DNA of 64,000 bases from Solirubrobacter phytolaccae (GTDB lineage: Bacteria > Actinomycetota > Thermoleophilia > Solirubrobacterales > Solirubrobacteraceae), in assembly GCF_027587195.1 (NCBI RefSeq), contig NZ_JAPDDP010000006.1, positions 62,001-126,000 of the forward strand, given 5' to 3'. Made by a program: the position numbers and the translations under genes. Of this stretch, positions 56,860-64,000 are shown piece by piece; within the stretch, counting starts at the first letter, position 1, and each line of letters starts with the position of its first letter. The notes under the pieces are model-generated. The model had not been told where the DNA came from. It worked only from the letters and a program-made list of their open reading frames with translations, and searched no databases.

Positions 56860-59395
56860 ACGTGAGGGTCTTCGAGTAAGACCCGGTGCGCAGCGCGTCC
56901 TTGTCCCCGATGGCCTGCTTGAAGGTCACGTTGACCTTCTCGCTCGAGGTGGGCGCGCTCCACGTCTTCACGGTGCCGAGGCCCTGGAGGGGCTGCGGCA
57001 GCGAGAAGGCGCCGTTGACGAGGTGACCCGTGGCGGTGGTGCTCGGGTCGGCGACCGTCAGCGTCGCGTTGCCGGCGGTGCTGGTGACGGTGGCCTCGGT
57101 CGTGGCCGTGTACTCCTTGGCGACGCCCGGCGTGAACGCGCCGAACGAGGCCGGCGTGCCCAGCGTCAGGGCGAGCGTCGCAGGAACGCTCCCACCGACG
57201 GTCCCGTCCTCCTGGTCCAGATCGCCACCGGTGGCGTTGGCGAAGGCCTTCGCCCCGCCGACGACCGGGAGCGAGAACGCGGTGCCGGCCAGGTCGACCG
57301 ACACCTCGGTGCCCGGGGCCGGGCGGATCGAGAACTCGTTGTCGCTCGACAGGACCATCAGGCCGATCCGGCGGCCCGCGGCCACGACAGCGTCCTTGCC
57401 CATGAGCTCGAAGCTGTAGTCGTAGAACGTGCCGGGCGTGATCGGGTCGGTCACGTAGTCCGAGTTGCGGTTCTCGGGATCGATCCAGCCACGCGTGAGG
57501 ATCGAGCCGTTGCCGGTCGCCGGCAGCGAGACGAGGATCGCGGTCAGGTTGGCCTTGGCCTTGCTGAACGCGGCCTTGATCTTGATCTTCGGCGTACCGG
57601 AGATGCGGATGTCCTTCGTGAGCGGCGGCGTCACGTAGAGCAGGCGCGAGTCGTCGGTCGCGGCGTTCATGAGCGTCGCGGCCGGCTGGCGGGCGTCGTC
57701 GACGAGCGTCTCGGAGCCGGTCGTGGCGCCCGCGACGGTGAGGCCGCCGCGCGTCAGGCCGCCCGTGGTCGGCTTGAGCACCGCGTCACCCGCGGCGACG
57801 TCGGGCCACTCGGGGTACTCGGTCGGGTTCGCGTTGCCGCACACGAGGTTCACGACCGCGCCGGAGGCGACCGTCTGGCCGGCGCCCGTCGCGAACGCGG
57901 AGGCCAGCGTGAGCGTGTTGCCGGCGATGTTGGTGATCACGCGCGTGGTGTTCGTGACCGTCCCGGTCGTGTTCAGCTGCGGGATCGTCAGCGTCTGGCC
58001 GACGCGGAACGGCGAAGCGTCCGCGACGGTCAGCGTCGTGCTGGCGTTGGGCGCCGCGACCGTCGTCGTCGACTGACGCGGCGGGCACGCGGTGGTCTCA
58101 CGCACGACGTACGACTTCGGCTGGTTCTGCACGCCGTTGTCCTGGTTCCACAGGTACTTCGTGAACCACAGGTTCAGCAGGTAGTCCGGCGGCGCGCCGC
58201 CGTGGCCGCCCTGGTGGAAGTAGAACTGGTGCGGGATGTTCTGCTTCTTGAGCTCGGCGTAGAGCTGGGTGGCGTGCTTGGTCATGACGTTGAAGTCATT
58301 GCCGCCGTGGGCGATCAGCGTCGCGGCCTTCAGCTTGCCGGCGCGAACGTCCTTCATGTAGTCGCGCGCGTCCCAGAAGGCCGAGCGGTCGCCGGTCTTG
58401 CGGTCCTGGTCGATCTTCAGCTGCTCGATCAGCGGACGGCAGATGGAGCGCGTGTTCGGCGGGTTCTCGTCCCAGCGCGTGTACACGTACTCGGTCAGGA
58501 CGTCGAGGTCCTCGCCCTGGTAGCCGCCCGGAGCCTTCACGGCGCCGTTGGCGCGGTAGTAGTCGTACCAGTCGGAGATCGCGGAGATCGGGACGATCGC
58601 CTTCAGGCCCTCGACGCCGGTCGACGCGGCCGCGATCGGCAGCGTGCCGTTGTAGGAGGTGCCCATCATCGCCGTGTTGCCGTTGTGCCAGGTGACCGGC
58701 GCGGCCTCGACGTTGCCGTCACGCGACGTGAAGGCCTTGCGCTTGCCGTTGAGCCACTCGATGACGCCGGTCGCGCCCTGCGTCTCGATCGGGGCGCCGG
58801 AGTTCGGGCAGCCCGTCGAGGAGCCCGAGCCGGGCGATTCGGCGTGCACGACGGCGTACCCGCGCTGCACCCAGTTCGCGCAGCTGTTGCTCGCGACCTC
58901 GCAGATGGTCGAGATCGTCGAGGTGTGGGCGCGGCCGTTGAACGCGGCGGGCAGCGCACGCATCGCCGGCGGGACGCCGAGCTCGTGATCCACAGCCCAG
59001 TTGTCCTGGTTCGGGCCACCCGCGTAGTACGGGCTGTCCTCGAAGATCACGGGGACCTTCAGGCCGTCCGTGTTGGTCTCGGTCGGGCGGGACACGTCGG
59101 TGTGGACGCGGTCCTTCTTGCCGTCGCCGTCGGTGTCGACGTCGAGCTCGACCCAGAGATCCTCGTTGACCCAGTTCACCGCGCTCGGCGCGAAGACGGG
59201 CTGCGACATGCCGTTGACGAACGTCGGGACGGCAGGCGCGGGCGCCGCCTGCGCGGGCGCCGACATTGCGACGGCCGCGGCGCTCGTCTTCGGCGGCAGC
59301 GGTGACGCTCCCGCGGAGCTGGTCGCAACGATGCCCGCGAGCGCCGCTGTAACCGTGAACGCGCTCGCCTTCGCGAGACGCTTGCCCAAATCCAT
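56834..59395 (-). CDS. Secreted X-Pro dipeptidyl-peptidase-like hydrolase (CocE/PepX type)
   Basis: An 853-residue secreted serine hydrolase. After the signal peptide (about 1-30) the alpha/beta-hydrolase domain shows the nucleophile Ser247 (GTSYNGT), Asp367 (HGGNDFNV) and His398 (QGGHGG). The beta-rich PepX C-terminal domain (about 520-725) includes SRLLYVTPPLTKDIRISG. Between them is an insertion (about 440-520), Thr-rich, bounded by two Cys and containing LTVADASPFRVGQTLTI. Residues 731-853 are the C-terminal domain shared with two other proteins here. It probably removes Xaa-Pro dipeptides outside the cell, although CocE-type esterases look similar. The ATG at 59395 starts the signal peptide. 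Confidence 0.85.
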   Translation of the reverse strand: MDLGKRLAKASAFTVTAALAGIVATSSAGASPLPPKTSAAAVAMSAPAQAAPAPAVPTFVNGMSQPVFAPSAVNWVNEDLWVELDVDTDGDGKKDRVHTDVSRPTETNTDGLKVPVIFEDSPYYAGGPNQDNWAVDHELGVPPAMRALPAAFNGRAHTSTISTICEVASNSCANWVQRGYAVVHAESPGSGSSTGCPNSGAPIETQGATGVIEWLNGKRKAFTSRDGNVEAAPVTWHNGNTAMMGTSYNGTLPIAAASTGVEGLKAIVPISAISDWYDYYRANGAVKAPGGYQGEDLDVLTEYVYTRWDENPPNTRSICRPLIEQLKIDQDRKTGDRSAFWDARDYMKDVRAGKLKAATLIAHGGNDFNVMTKHATQLYAELKKQNIPHQFYFHQGGHGGAPPDYLLNLWFTKYLWNQDNGVQNQPKSYVVRETTACPPRQSTTTVAAPNASTTLTVADASPFRVGQTLTIPQLNTTGTVTNTTRVITNIAGNTLTLASAFATGAGQTVASGAVVNLVCGNANPTEYPEWPDVAAGDAVLKPTTGGLTRGGLTVAGATTGSETLVDDARQPAATLMNAATDDSRLLYVTPPLTKDIRISGTPKIKIKAAFSKAKANLTAILVSLPATGNGSILTRGWIDPENRNSDYVTDPITPGTFYDYSFELMGKDAVVAAGRRIGLMVLSSDNEFSIRPAPGTEVSVDLAGTAFSLPVVGGAKAFANATGGDLDQEDGTVGGSVPATLALTLGTPASFGAFTPGVAKEYTATTEATVTSTAGNATLTVADPSTTATGHLVNGAFSLPQPLQGLGTVKTWSAPTSSEKVNVTFKQAIGDKDALRTGSYSKTLTFTLSTTQP
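56837..57205 (-). other. Shared C-terminal domain, copy 3
   Basis: Residues 731-853 of the X-Pro peptidase-like protein. Same motif order as the copies at 22272-22622 and 32634-32987, with a short insertion after the STAGNATLTVADP strand and the closing LRTGSYSKTLTFTLSTTQP. Confidence 0.85.
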
Positions 59396-59519
59396 TCCCT
59401 CGACCCCTCTCGTCGACCCAGCTAGAGACGCTTGAGTCTGTTGGGGGAACGCGCCGCCCGCAACTGCCAATGGACGGGTGGCGTGCGGAGATCTCTCCAC
59501 ACCTGTATAGGGTCCGCGC

Positions 59520-60746
59520 GTGAAGCGCGTGCTCTTGATGGGTGGAGGCGACCTCGCCAAGGAAGTTCGGGTCGCACTGGAGGCCGCCGGGGCGACCGTC
59601 GACTGGATCGACGAGCCCGACGACGAGGCGGTCCAGTCGGCCATGCGATCCGCCCGCTACGACGTGGCCTGCGCGGCTTCGCGCGAGGATGCGTTCCCGC
59701 TGCGGATGGCCCTGCTCGTGCGCCATCTGGACGAGGAGCTCCCGCTCGTGGTGACGATCTTCGATCCCGCGATCACCCGGCAGGTCGAGCGCACGATCCC
59801 GCACTGCACGGTCACCTCGGTGGCCGACATCGTGGCGCCCTTGCTCGCCGGGCCATGTCTGGATCCAGACATCGTCGCGGTGCGTCACTCCGCTTCTGGG
59901 TGGGTCGGGCTGGACGACTCGCTCGAGGAGGTCCCGCTGCCGGACACGCGTGCGCGCAAGCTGCGCGCGCTGGTCGAGGCCGTGTTCGCGCCCTACGACC
60001 GCTCGGCCGGGCTGCTCTTCTACGGCTCGATCGGGCTGGCGGCGATGCTGGCCTTCGAGTGGGTCGGGTCGATGATCGTGCTCGAGCAGGGCGCGATCGA
60101 CGCGCTCTACGGCTCCACCAAGTCGCTGGCGACGGTCGGCCCGAACGCCGCCGTGGACGACGGGCCGAAGTGGTTCAAGGGCGCGATCGTGGCCTCGATG
60201 GTCCTGACGTTGCTGAGCGCGGCGTGCTTCACGGGCGGGCTGATCAACCGGCTCGTCGACTCGTCCTTGACCGGGTTGATCGGCCGGCGGGCGGTGCCGC
60301 GGCGCGATCACGTCGTGGTCGTCGGGCTCGGGCAAGTCGGGCTGCGGCTGTGCCTGCTCCTGCGCGAGTGCGGCGTGAACGTGGTCGCGGTGGACACCAA
60401 GGCGGACGGCGAGAACGTCGGGTTCGCGCGGCGGGCGAAGCTGCCGGTGGTGATCGGGCGCGGCGCGAACCCGGCGATGCTCCGGAAGCTGTCCTTGGAG
60501 CGGGCGCTCTGCCTGGCGGCCGTCACGCCGGACGACCTGAACAACATCGAGGCCGCGATGGCCGCGCGCGCTGCCGACGAGGACCTGCGCGTGCTGCTGC
60601 GCGCGGGGGACGGCGACGTCGCGGACGAGACGGCGTCGCTCGAACGGATCGGGCACGTCGTCGACGTGCATCAGCTCGCCGGCAAGCACATCGCGGGCCT
60701 TGCGCTCGGGCGCGAGATGGACGTGGCCGAGTTGGCGCGCTCATAG
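59520..60746 (+). CDS. Ion-channel-like protein with two Rossmann (RCK/TrkA-N) domains
   Basis: A 408-residue protein of unusual layout: an N-terminal Rossmann-like domain (about 1-145, MGGGDLAKEV), two membrane helices (about 165-190 and 221-245) with a pore-like segment between them (GSTKSLATVGPN, 198-209), and a C-terminal TrkA-N/RCK domain (about 262-405) with the NAD motif GLGQVG (269-274). It resembles two-helix potassium channels gated by RCK domains, but the filter reads TVGPN instead of TVGYGD, so potassium selectivity is doubtful. The GTG at 59520 opens the first Rossmann strand. Its stop codon lies inside the operator of the next gene. Confidence 0.7.
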   Translation: MKRVLLMGGGDLAKEVRVALEAAGATVDWIDEPDDEAVQSAMRSARYDVACAASREDAFPLRMALLVRHLDEELPLVVTIFDPAITRQVERTIPHCTVTSVADIVAPLLAGPCLDPDIVAVRHSASGWVGLDDSLEEVPLPDTRARKLRALVEAVFAPYDRSAGLLFYGSIGLAAMLAFEWVGSMIVLEQGAIDALYGSTKSLATVGPNAAVDDGPKWFKGAIVASMVLTLLSAACFTGGLINRLVDSSLTGLIGRRAVPRRDHVVVVGLGQVGLRLCLLLRECGVNVVAVDTKADGENVGFARRAKLPVVIGRGANPAMLRKLSLERALCLAAVTPDDLNNIEAAMAARAADEDLRVLLRAGDGDVADETASLERIGHVVDVHQLAGKHIAGLALGREMDVAELARS

Positions 60747-60767
60747 TTGGGTAATTCCCCAACTATG
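60742..60767. promoter_or_regulatory. Near-perfect 26-bp palindrome, probable ArsR operator
   Basis: Arms CATAGTTGGG (60742-60751) and CCCAACTATG (60758-60767) are perfectly complementary around TAATTC. The left arm contains the stop of the channel-like gene and the right arm ends in the hydrolase ATG. An ArsR-family regulator is encoded directly after that hydrolase. Confidence 0.7.
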
Positions 60768-61598
60768 GATGAGATGACGTTGGAGGTCGCCGAGGTCTCG
60801 GGCGCGCGACTGCGCTTCCGGTGGGGCGGAGCCGGGCCGGTCGTGCTGCTGCTGCACGGGCACCCGCGGACGCACACGACGTGGTGGCGGGTCGCACCGC
60901 GGCTGATCGCGGACGGGTTCACCGTCGTCTGCCCGGACCTGCCGGGGTATGGGGAGTCGCGGATCGCGTCCTACTCCAAGCGGGCGATGGCGAGCGCGGT
61001 GGCCGAGCTGATGGAGCGATTCGGGCCGTACTGCGCCGTCGGCCACGACCGGGGCTCGTACGTCGCGCACCGGCTCGCGGTGTCGCACGGCGCCGAACGG
61101 CTGGTGGTCCTGGACGGCGTCCCGATCGCGCACGCGCTGGGCACGTGCGACGCGAAGTTCGCGGCCGCGTACTGGCACTGGTTCTTCTTCCTGCAGGAGG
61201 ACAAGCCGGCGGAGGAGTGGATCTCGCGCGATCCTCTGGCCTGGTACCGGAACGCGGACCCGGAGGCGATGGGTGCGGAGAACTACGCGGACTGGAAGGC
61301 GGCCGTGACGAATCCGGAGGTGGTGGCGGCGATGGTCGGCGACTATCGGGCGGGGCCGCAGGTGGATCGGGCCGACGAGGAGGCGGACTTCGCGGCGGGG
61401 CGACTTGCCTCGTGTCCGACGCTGGTCGGCTGGAGCGCGCATGACGACCTGGAGGAGCTGCACGGCGACCCGGTCGCGGTGTGGCGCGAGTGGCTGACCG
61501 GGCCGGTGCGGGGCGTCAAGCTCGACTCCGGGCACCACATGGCCGAGGACGCGCCGGATGCGCTCGCGGACGCGATCGCGGGGTTCATGCGTGAGTGA
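60765..61598 (+). CDS. Alpha/beta hydrolase, fluoroacetate-dehalogenase-like
   Basis: A 277-residue hydrolase with the oxyanion motif HGHPRTHTTWW and the nucleophile Asp95 in GHDRGSYVAHRLA, the arrangement of haloacetate (fluoroacetate) dehalogenases and epoxide hydrolases. The catalytic His is His257 or His258 (SGHHMAEDAP). An Asp rather than Ser nucleophile supports dehalogenase or epoxide hydrolase chemistry. The ATG at 60765 was chosen because it ends the palindromic operator; a TTG six codons earlier is less likely. The ArsR-like regulator gene overlaps its 3' end by 8 bases. Confidence 0.83.
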   Translation: MDEMTLEVAEVSGARLRFRWGGAGPVVLLLHGHPRTHTTWWRVAPRLIADGFTVVCPDLPGYGESRIASYSKRAMASAVAELMERFGPYCAVGHDRGSYVAHRLAVSHGAERLVVLDGVPIAHALGTCDAKFAAAYWHWFFFLQEDKPAEEWISRDPLAWYRNADPEAMGAENYADWKAAVTNPEVVAAMVGDYRAGPQVDRADEEADFAAGRLASCPTLVGWSAHDDLEELHGDPVAVWREWLTGPVRGVKLDSGHHMAEDAPDALADAIAGFMRE

Positions 61599-62235
61599 CG
61601 CGCGGGTCGCGGTGTTGAAGGCGCTCGGGCATCCGCTGCGGCTGCGCGTGGTCGACCGGCTCGGGCACGTCGGGCCGGCGCCGGTGAGCGCGCTGGCGGC
61701 CGAGCTCGACGCGTCGCTCCCGGACGTGTCGGCGGCGCTGCGGGTGCTGCGGTCGGCGGGGCTCGTGTCGGTGGCGCGCGAGGGCCGCTCGTCCGTGTAC
61801 GCGTTGACGGCGGGCGTGGACCTGGTGCTGCCGTGGCTCGATCGCGTGGTCGGCGCGGGGCCGGCGCCGGCGAGCGCGCGGCCGCGCGTGTCGCGCACGT
61901 GTTACGGGCACCTCGGCGGGCCGCTCGGCGTCTCGCTCTACCGGTGGCTCGTCGCGCGGGGCGCGCTGGTGGCGGGCGAAGACGGCGTGGTCACCGTCGT
62001 GCGCGAGGACGAGCTGCGGTCGCTCGGCGTCGAGTCGGTCGAGATCGGCCGCCAACGACTGGCGTTCGAGTGCCTGGACGCGACCGAGCACGCGCCGCAC
62101 CTGGCCGGCGCGCTCGGCGACGCGCTCGCCGCCGCGTTGTTCGAGCGGGGCTGGATCGAGCGTGCCGGGGACGGGCGTGAGGTGACGGTCGTGGACGGCC
62201 GGCTCGAGCGGATGATCGCCGGCGACGAACGCTGA
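61591..62235 (+). CDS. ArsR-family regulator, extended C-terminus
   Basis: A 214-residue regulator. The winged helix (about 1-85) reads VAVLKALGHPLRLRVVDRL, VSALAAELDASLPDVSAALRVLRSAGLVSVAREGRSSVYAL. The additional C-terminal domain (about 100-214) holds one Cys in SRTCYGHLGGPLGVSLYRWL and no classical ArsR metal ligands, as in ArsR regulators that sense organic compounds. The GTG at 61591 overlaps the hydrolase gene. It probably binds the palindrome at 60742 and represses its own operon. Confidence 0.85.
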   Translation: MSDARVAVLKALGHPLRLRVVDRLGHVGPAPVSALAAELDASLPDVSAALRVLRSAGLVSVAREGRSSVYALTAGVDLVLPWLDRVVGAGPAPASARPRVSRTCYGHLGGPLGVSLYRWLVARGALVAGEDGVVTVVREDELRSLGVESVEIGRQRLAFECLDATEHAPHLAGALGDALAAALFERGWIERAGDGREVTVVDGRLERMIAGDER

Positions 62236-62433
62236 CGCTCCCGCTGGTGGAGCGCTCGTCCACCCGGTCGGAGCGGTCCGGAACACGACGGGACTAGTCC
62301 AGGTGAATGACAGCTGTTCGCGCCAGCTTCCCTGTCTAGTCGAACATCCGTCCCTGGACCCCGATTCGGTCATCTGGCTGCCCGATACGGCCCCTGTCCC
62401 CTCCCCAGGGCGAGAGCCCGATCAGGAGCCGTT

Positions 62434-63243
62434 ATGAGCATCAACGTCCAGGGCGCCACCGGCGCCACCCAGTGGACCGACTGGGCCGGCGCTCCCAAGC
62501 GCCAGACCGAACCGGAGCGCGAGCGCACGACCGTCGTGGCCGAGACCGCGACGATCAAGACCGCCGCCCCGACCCGTCCCGCCACCCCGAAGCTGACCCA
62601 GCAGGACTTCGAGGTCGCGATGCGCCTGAAGGCCGGCGCGACGATGAACCGCACGCTCGACCAGCTCGTCGACGTGGAGAAGATCGACCGCCGCGGCTTC
62701 GACCCGGTCGAGGACCGCAAGCAGGTCACCCAGTCCGACCGCGTCACGACGTCCCTGCGCAACGCGGCCCTCCGCTACAAGACGGCCGCCCCGACGCCGG
62801 CCGAGGTCGTCGAGGCGCCGAGCGAGACCACGACCGCCTCGACCGCCGCCACCGCCTGGGCCTACAAGCCGCAGTCCAAGCACGAGTTCGGCCAGCAGTA
62901 CGTGCTCGACGCGCTCGCCGCCTACCAGCGCAACGCGAGCGCGAGCGCGACCACGGCCACGACGCGCGTCGCCGCGGCGGTGACGACGACGGTCGCCGCG
63001 GTCACGGCACCGGTCGCGACGGTCGTGTCCGCAGCCACGACGCCGGCCACCACCACGAGCACGCAGCCCGCGGCGACGACCTCGCCGGCACCGGCCAGCA
63101 CGACGCAGCCCGCCGCCACGACGAGCCCGACGCCGACGCAGCCGGCCGCGGCGACCCAGCCGACCACCGCCGCCGCCCCGAAGGCGCCGGATCTCGCCGC
63201 GCACCTCACCGCGCTGCTGAACACGCTCCTCGGCAAGCGCTGA
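62434..63243 (+). CDS. Unknown Ala/Thr/Pro-rich protein
   Basis: A 269-residue protein that I do not recognise. There is no signal peptide or membrane helix. A central, more ordered part (about 50-165) contains LTQQDFEVAMRLKAGATMNRTLDQLVDVEKIDRRGFDP and SKHEFGQQYVLDALAAYQRN, predicted helical. The region 165-245 is almost entirely Ala, Thr, Pro and Ser, a flexible tail, and the C-terminus ends in an amphipathic helix (PDLAAHLTALLNTLLGKR). The ATG at 62434 follows CAGGAGCC. The 198-bp gap before it shows no clear terminator. It precedes a possible injection-system effector gene, so a structural or chaperone role there is conceivable. Confidence 0.65.
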   Translation: MSINVQGATGATQWTDWAGAPKRQTEPERERTTVVAETATIKTAAPTRPATPKLTQQDFEVAMRLKAGATMNRTLDQLVDVEKIDRRGFDPVEDRKQVTQSDRVTTSLRNAALRYKTAAPTPAEVVEAPSETTTASTAATAWAYKPQSKHEFGQQYVLDALAAYQRNASASATTATTRVAAAVTTTVAAVTAPVATVVSAATTPATTTSTQPAATTSPAPASTTQPAATTSPTPTQPAAATQPTTAAAPKAPDLAAHLTALLNTLLGKR

Positions 63244-63248
63244 TCTCC

Positions 63249-63280
63249 CGCGTGGGCCTCGGACGCCCGTGGCCCACGCG
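63249..63280 (+). terminator. Hairpin after the Ala/Thr/Pro-rich gene
   Basis: Arms CGCGTGGGC and GCCCACGCG form a 9-bp stem with a 14-base loop, extended by TCTC/GAGA across one bulged C, starting 6 bases after the stop. No T-run. A probable terminator before the next gene. Confidence 0.55.
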
Positions 63281-63345
63281 AGACGATGCACCATCATGTA
63301 GTTCTCGCCACTCGCTTTGGTTTCCTGTAGCGTGGCGTTGACGCC

Positions 63346-64000
63346 ATGAACACGCACGCCCCGCACGAGGAGTCGGTGGCGGTACGCCCCGCGCGGCCGG
63401 CGCCACCGCCGGCGCCCGACTGGTCGACGCTCTCGCCCGAGCTCGTGCGCACGCTCCAGCGCACGGCGGGGAACGCCGCAACCGCCCGCGCGCTGCAGCG
63501 GATGAAGGACGAGAAAGGCGAGCCGGTCGACATCGAGGCGATCGACTCGCTCGGCGCCGCGAAGGACGCGCTGTGGAAGCTCGACCACGGGGTCTACACC
63601 GAGGAGGTCGGCGACCGCGACGCGCTGGGCAACCGCATCGGCGAGCTCCGCGGGACGCTCAAGGAGCAGACGGCGAAGTCGACCGTGGACACGATGGACG
63701 CGCTCAACCAGGGCCGCGTCATGTACCACCACAACGCCGTCGCGCATCACAACGACCTACTCGGGACCCTCGACGACCCGGCCAACGGGTACGCCAACCC
63801 CGCGTTCTTCACCCGGACCAAGCCGTTCACGTGGACGCTGAACGAGCGCAAGAGCGCGTCGCAGGCCCTGCGCGCCTTCCTCGAACCGGGGCCGGGCATC
63901 ACGGTCGTCGAGTGCCAGACGGCGGCGCAGGCCGCGCTCTACAACTCGATCCTGCGCGCGGTCGGCGACCAGCGGTTCGACCGGCGCTTCGGCCGCGCGG
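63346..64000 (+). CDS. Partial gene: probable eCIS-associated, transglutaminase-like effector
   Basis: An open frame of at least 218 codons from the ATG at 63346 to the window edge, without a stop. The N-terminus is Pro-rich and disordered, then residues 37-52 read LQRTAGNAATARALQR. From memory this is the short motif found at the N-terminus of many DUF4157 and extracellular contractile injection system cargo proteins. A helical region follows. Around Cys190, VVECQTAAQAALYNSILRAV followed by GDQRFDRRFG recalls the active-site Cys region of Tgl-like protein-glutamine gamma-glutamyltransferases. The catalytic residues after Cys would lie beyond the window. Both labels are inferences from short motifs. 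Confidence 0.55.
   Translation, partial: MNTHAPHEESVAVRPARPAPPPAPDWSTLSPELVRTLQRTAGNAATARALQRMKDEKGEPVDIEAIDSLGAAKDALWKLDHGVYTEEVGDRDALGNRIGELRGTLKEQTAKSTVDTMDALNQGRVMYHHNAVAHHNDLLGTLDDPANGYANPAFFTRTKPFTWTLNERKSASQALRAFLEPGPGITVVECQTAAQAALYNSILRAVGDQRFDRRFGRA

Noticed and set aside
62236-62433. Flagellar (FliA-type) promoter because of GCCCGATAC
   Set aside because: No TAAA-like -35 element at the right distance and no flagellar genes in the window.
1-64000. tRNA, rRNA, insertion sequences, prophage or att sites
   Set aside because: Scanned by eye on both strands; no cloverleaf with a TTC loop and CCA end, no transposase or integrase motifs, and no long direct repeats outside genes were found.

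Overview
This window comes from a very GC-rich bacterial chromosome and contains no plasmid, phage or transposon signature. The best fit is an actinobacterium of the Thermoleophilia/Solirubrobacterales type, such as a Solirubrobacter-like soil organism. That placement is an inference. It rests on the codon bias, the many GTG starts and ATGA/GTGA start-stop overlaps, secreted Ig-repeat and jelly-roll-like proteins, a DUF6351-like protein, and a recurrent C-terminal domain shared by unrelated secreted enzymes. No rRNA, tRNA, CRISPR array or insertion sequence was recognised.

Layout, left to right. 0.1-5.6 kb: an MMPL exporter, a phosphofructokinase with pyrophosphate-type active-site residues, an MFS carrier and, convergent, 4-hydroxybenzoate hydroxylase (pobA). 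5.7-10.2 kb: an operon of three secreted proteins with a subtilisin-like protease between two related adhesin-like proteins. 10.2-11.3 kb: a DUF308-like membrane protein divergent from a TetR regulator, with two matching operator palindromes. 11.3-20.1 kb, minus strand: a MarR regulator and then an eight-gene, tightly overlapping operon with a complete branched-chain-type ABC importer (its two ATPases fused) and four catabolic enzymes (MaoC hydratase, SDR, amidohydrolase, acyl-CoA ligase). 20.2-26.2 kb: two large secreted proteins, one DUF6351-like and one made of a beta-propeller, six Ig-like repeats and an OmpA domain.

26.3-33.0 kb is a xylan utilisation locus: a xylose-type ABC importer, a divergent ROK regulator and a secreted GH10 xylanase. 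33.0-36.6 kb, minus strand, holds a DUF916-like surface protein and a WxL-like secreted protein behind a highly structured 5' leader resembling a c-di-GMP-I (GEMM) aptamer, then an ECF sigma factor with its probable membrane-bound partner. 36.7-43.7 kb is a complete protocatechuate/beta-ketoadipate operon (pcaIJFHGBDC plus an IclR regulator) with two regulator-type palindromes at its start; with pobA it gives 4-hydroxybenzoate to succinyl-CoA plus acetyl-CoA. A Fur-family regulator follows.

44.3-59.4 kb: a giant secreted M14 carboxypeptidase with a collagen-like stretch, an ArsR-like regulator, a structured non-coding region, a PLP decarboxylase divergent from a zinc alcohol dehydrogenase around a 21-bp palindrome, an M20 hydrolase, two glutaryl-CoA-dehydrogenase-like acyl-CoA dehydrogenases, an MFS carrier and a secreted X-Pro peptidase-like hydrolase. 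59.5-64.0 kb: an unusual two-Rossmann ion-channel-like protein, a fluoroacetate-dehalogenase-like hydrolase with its ArsR regulator and palindromic operator, an unknown Ala/Thr/Pro-rich protein, and, cut by the window edge, a gene whose N-terminal AGNAA motif and Cys region suggest an eCIS-associated, transglutaminase-like effector.

The main theme is saprotrophy: secreted hydrolases outside the cell, dedicated importers, and aromatic or acyl-CoA catabolism inside, each block next to its own regulator and often a visible operator.
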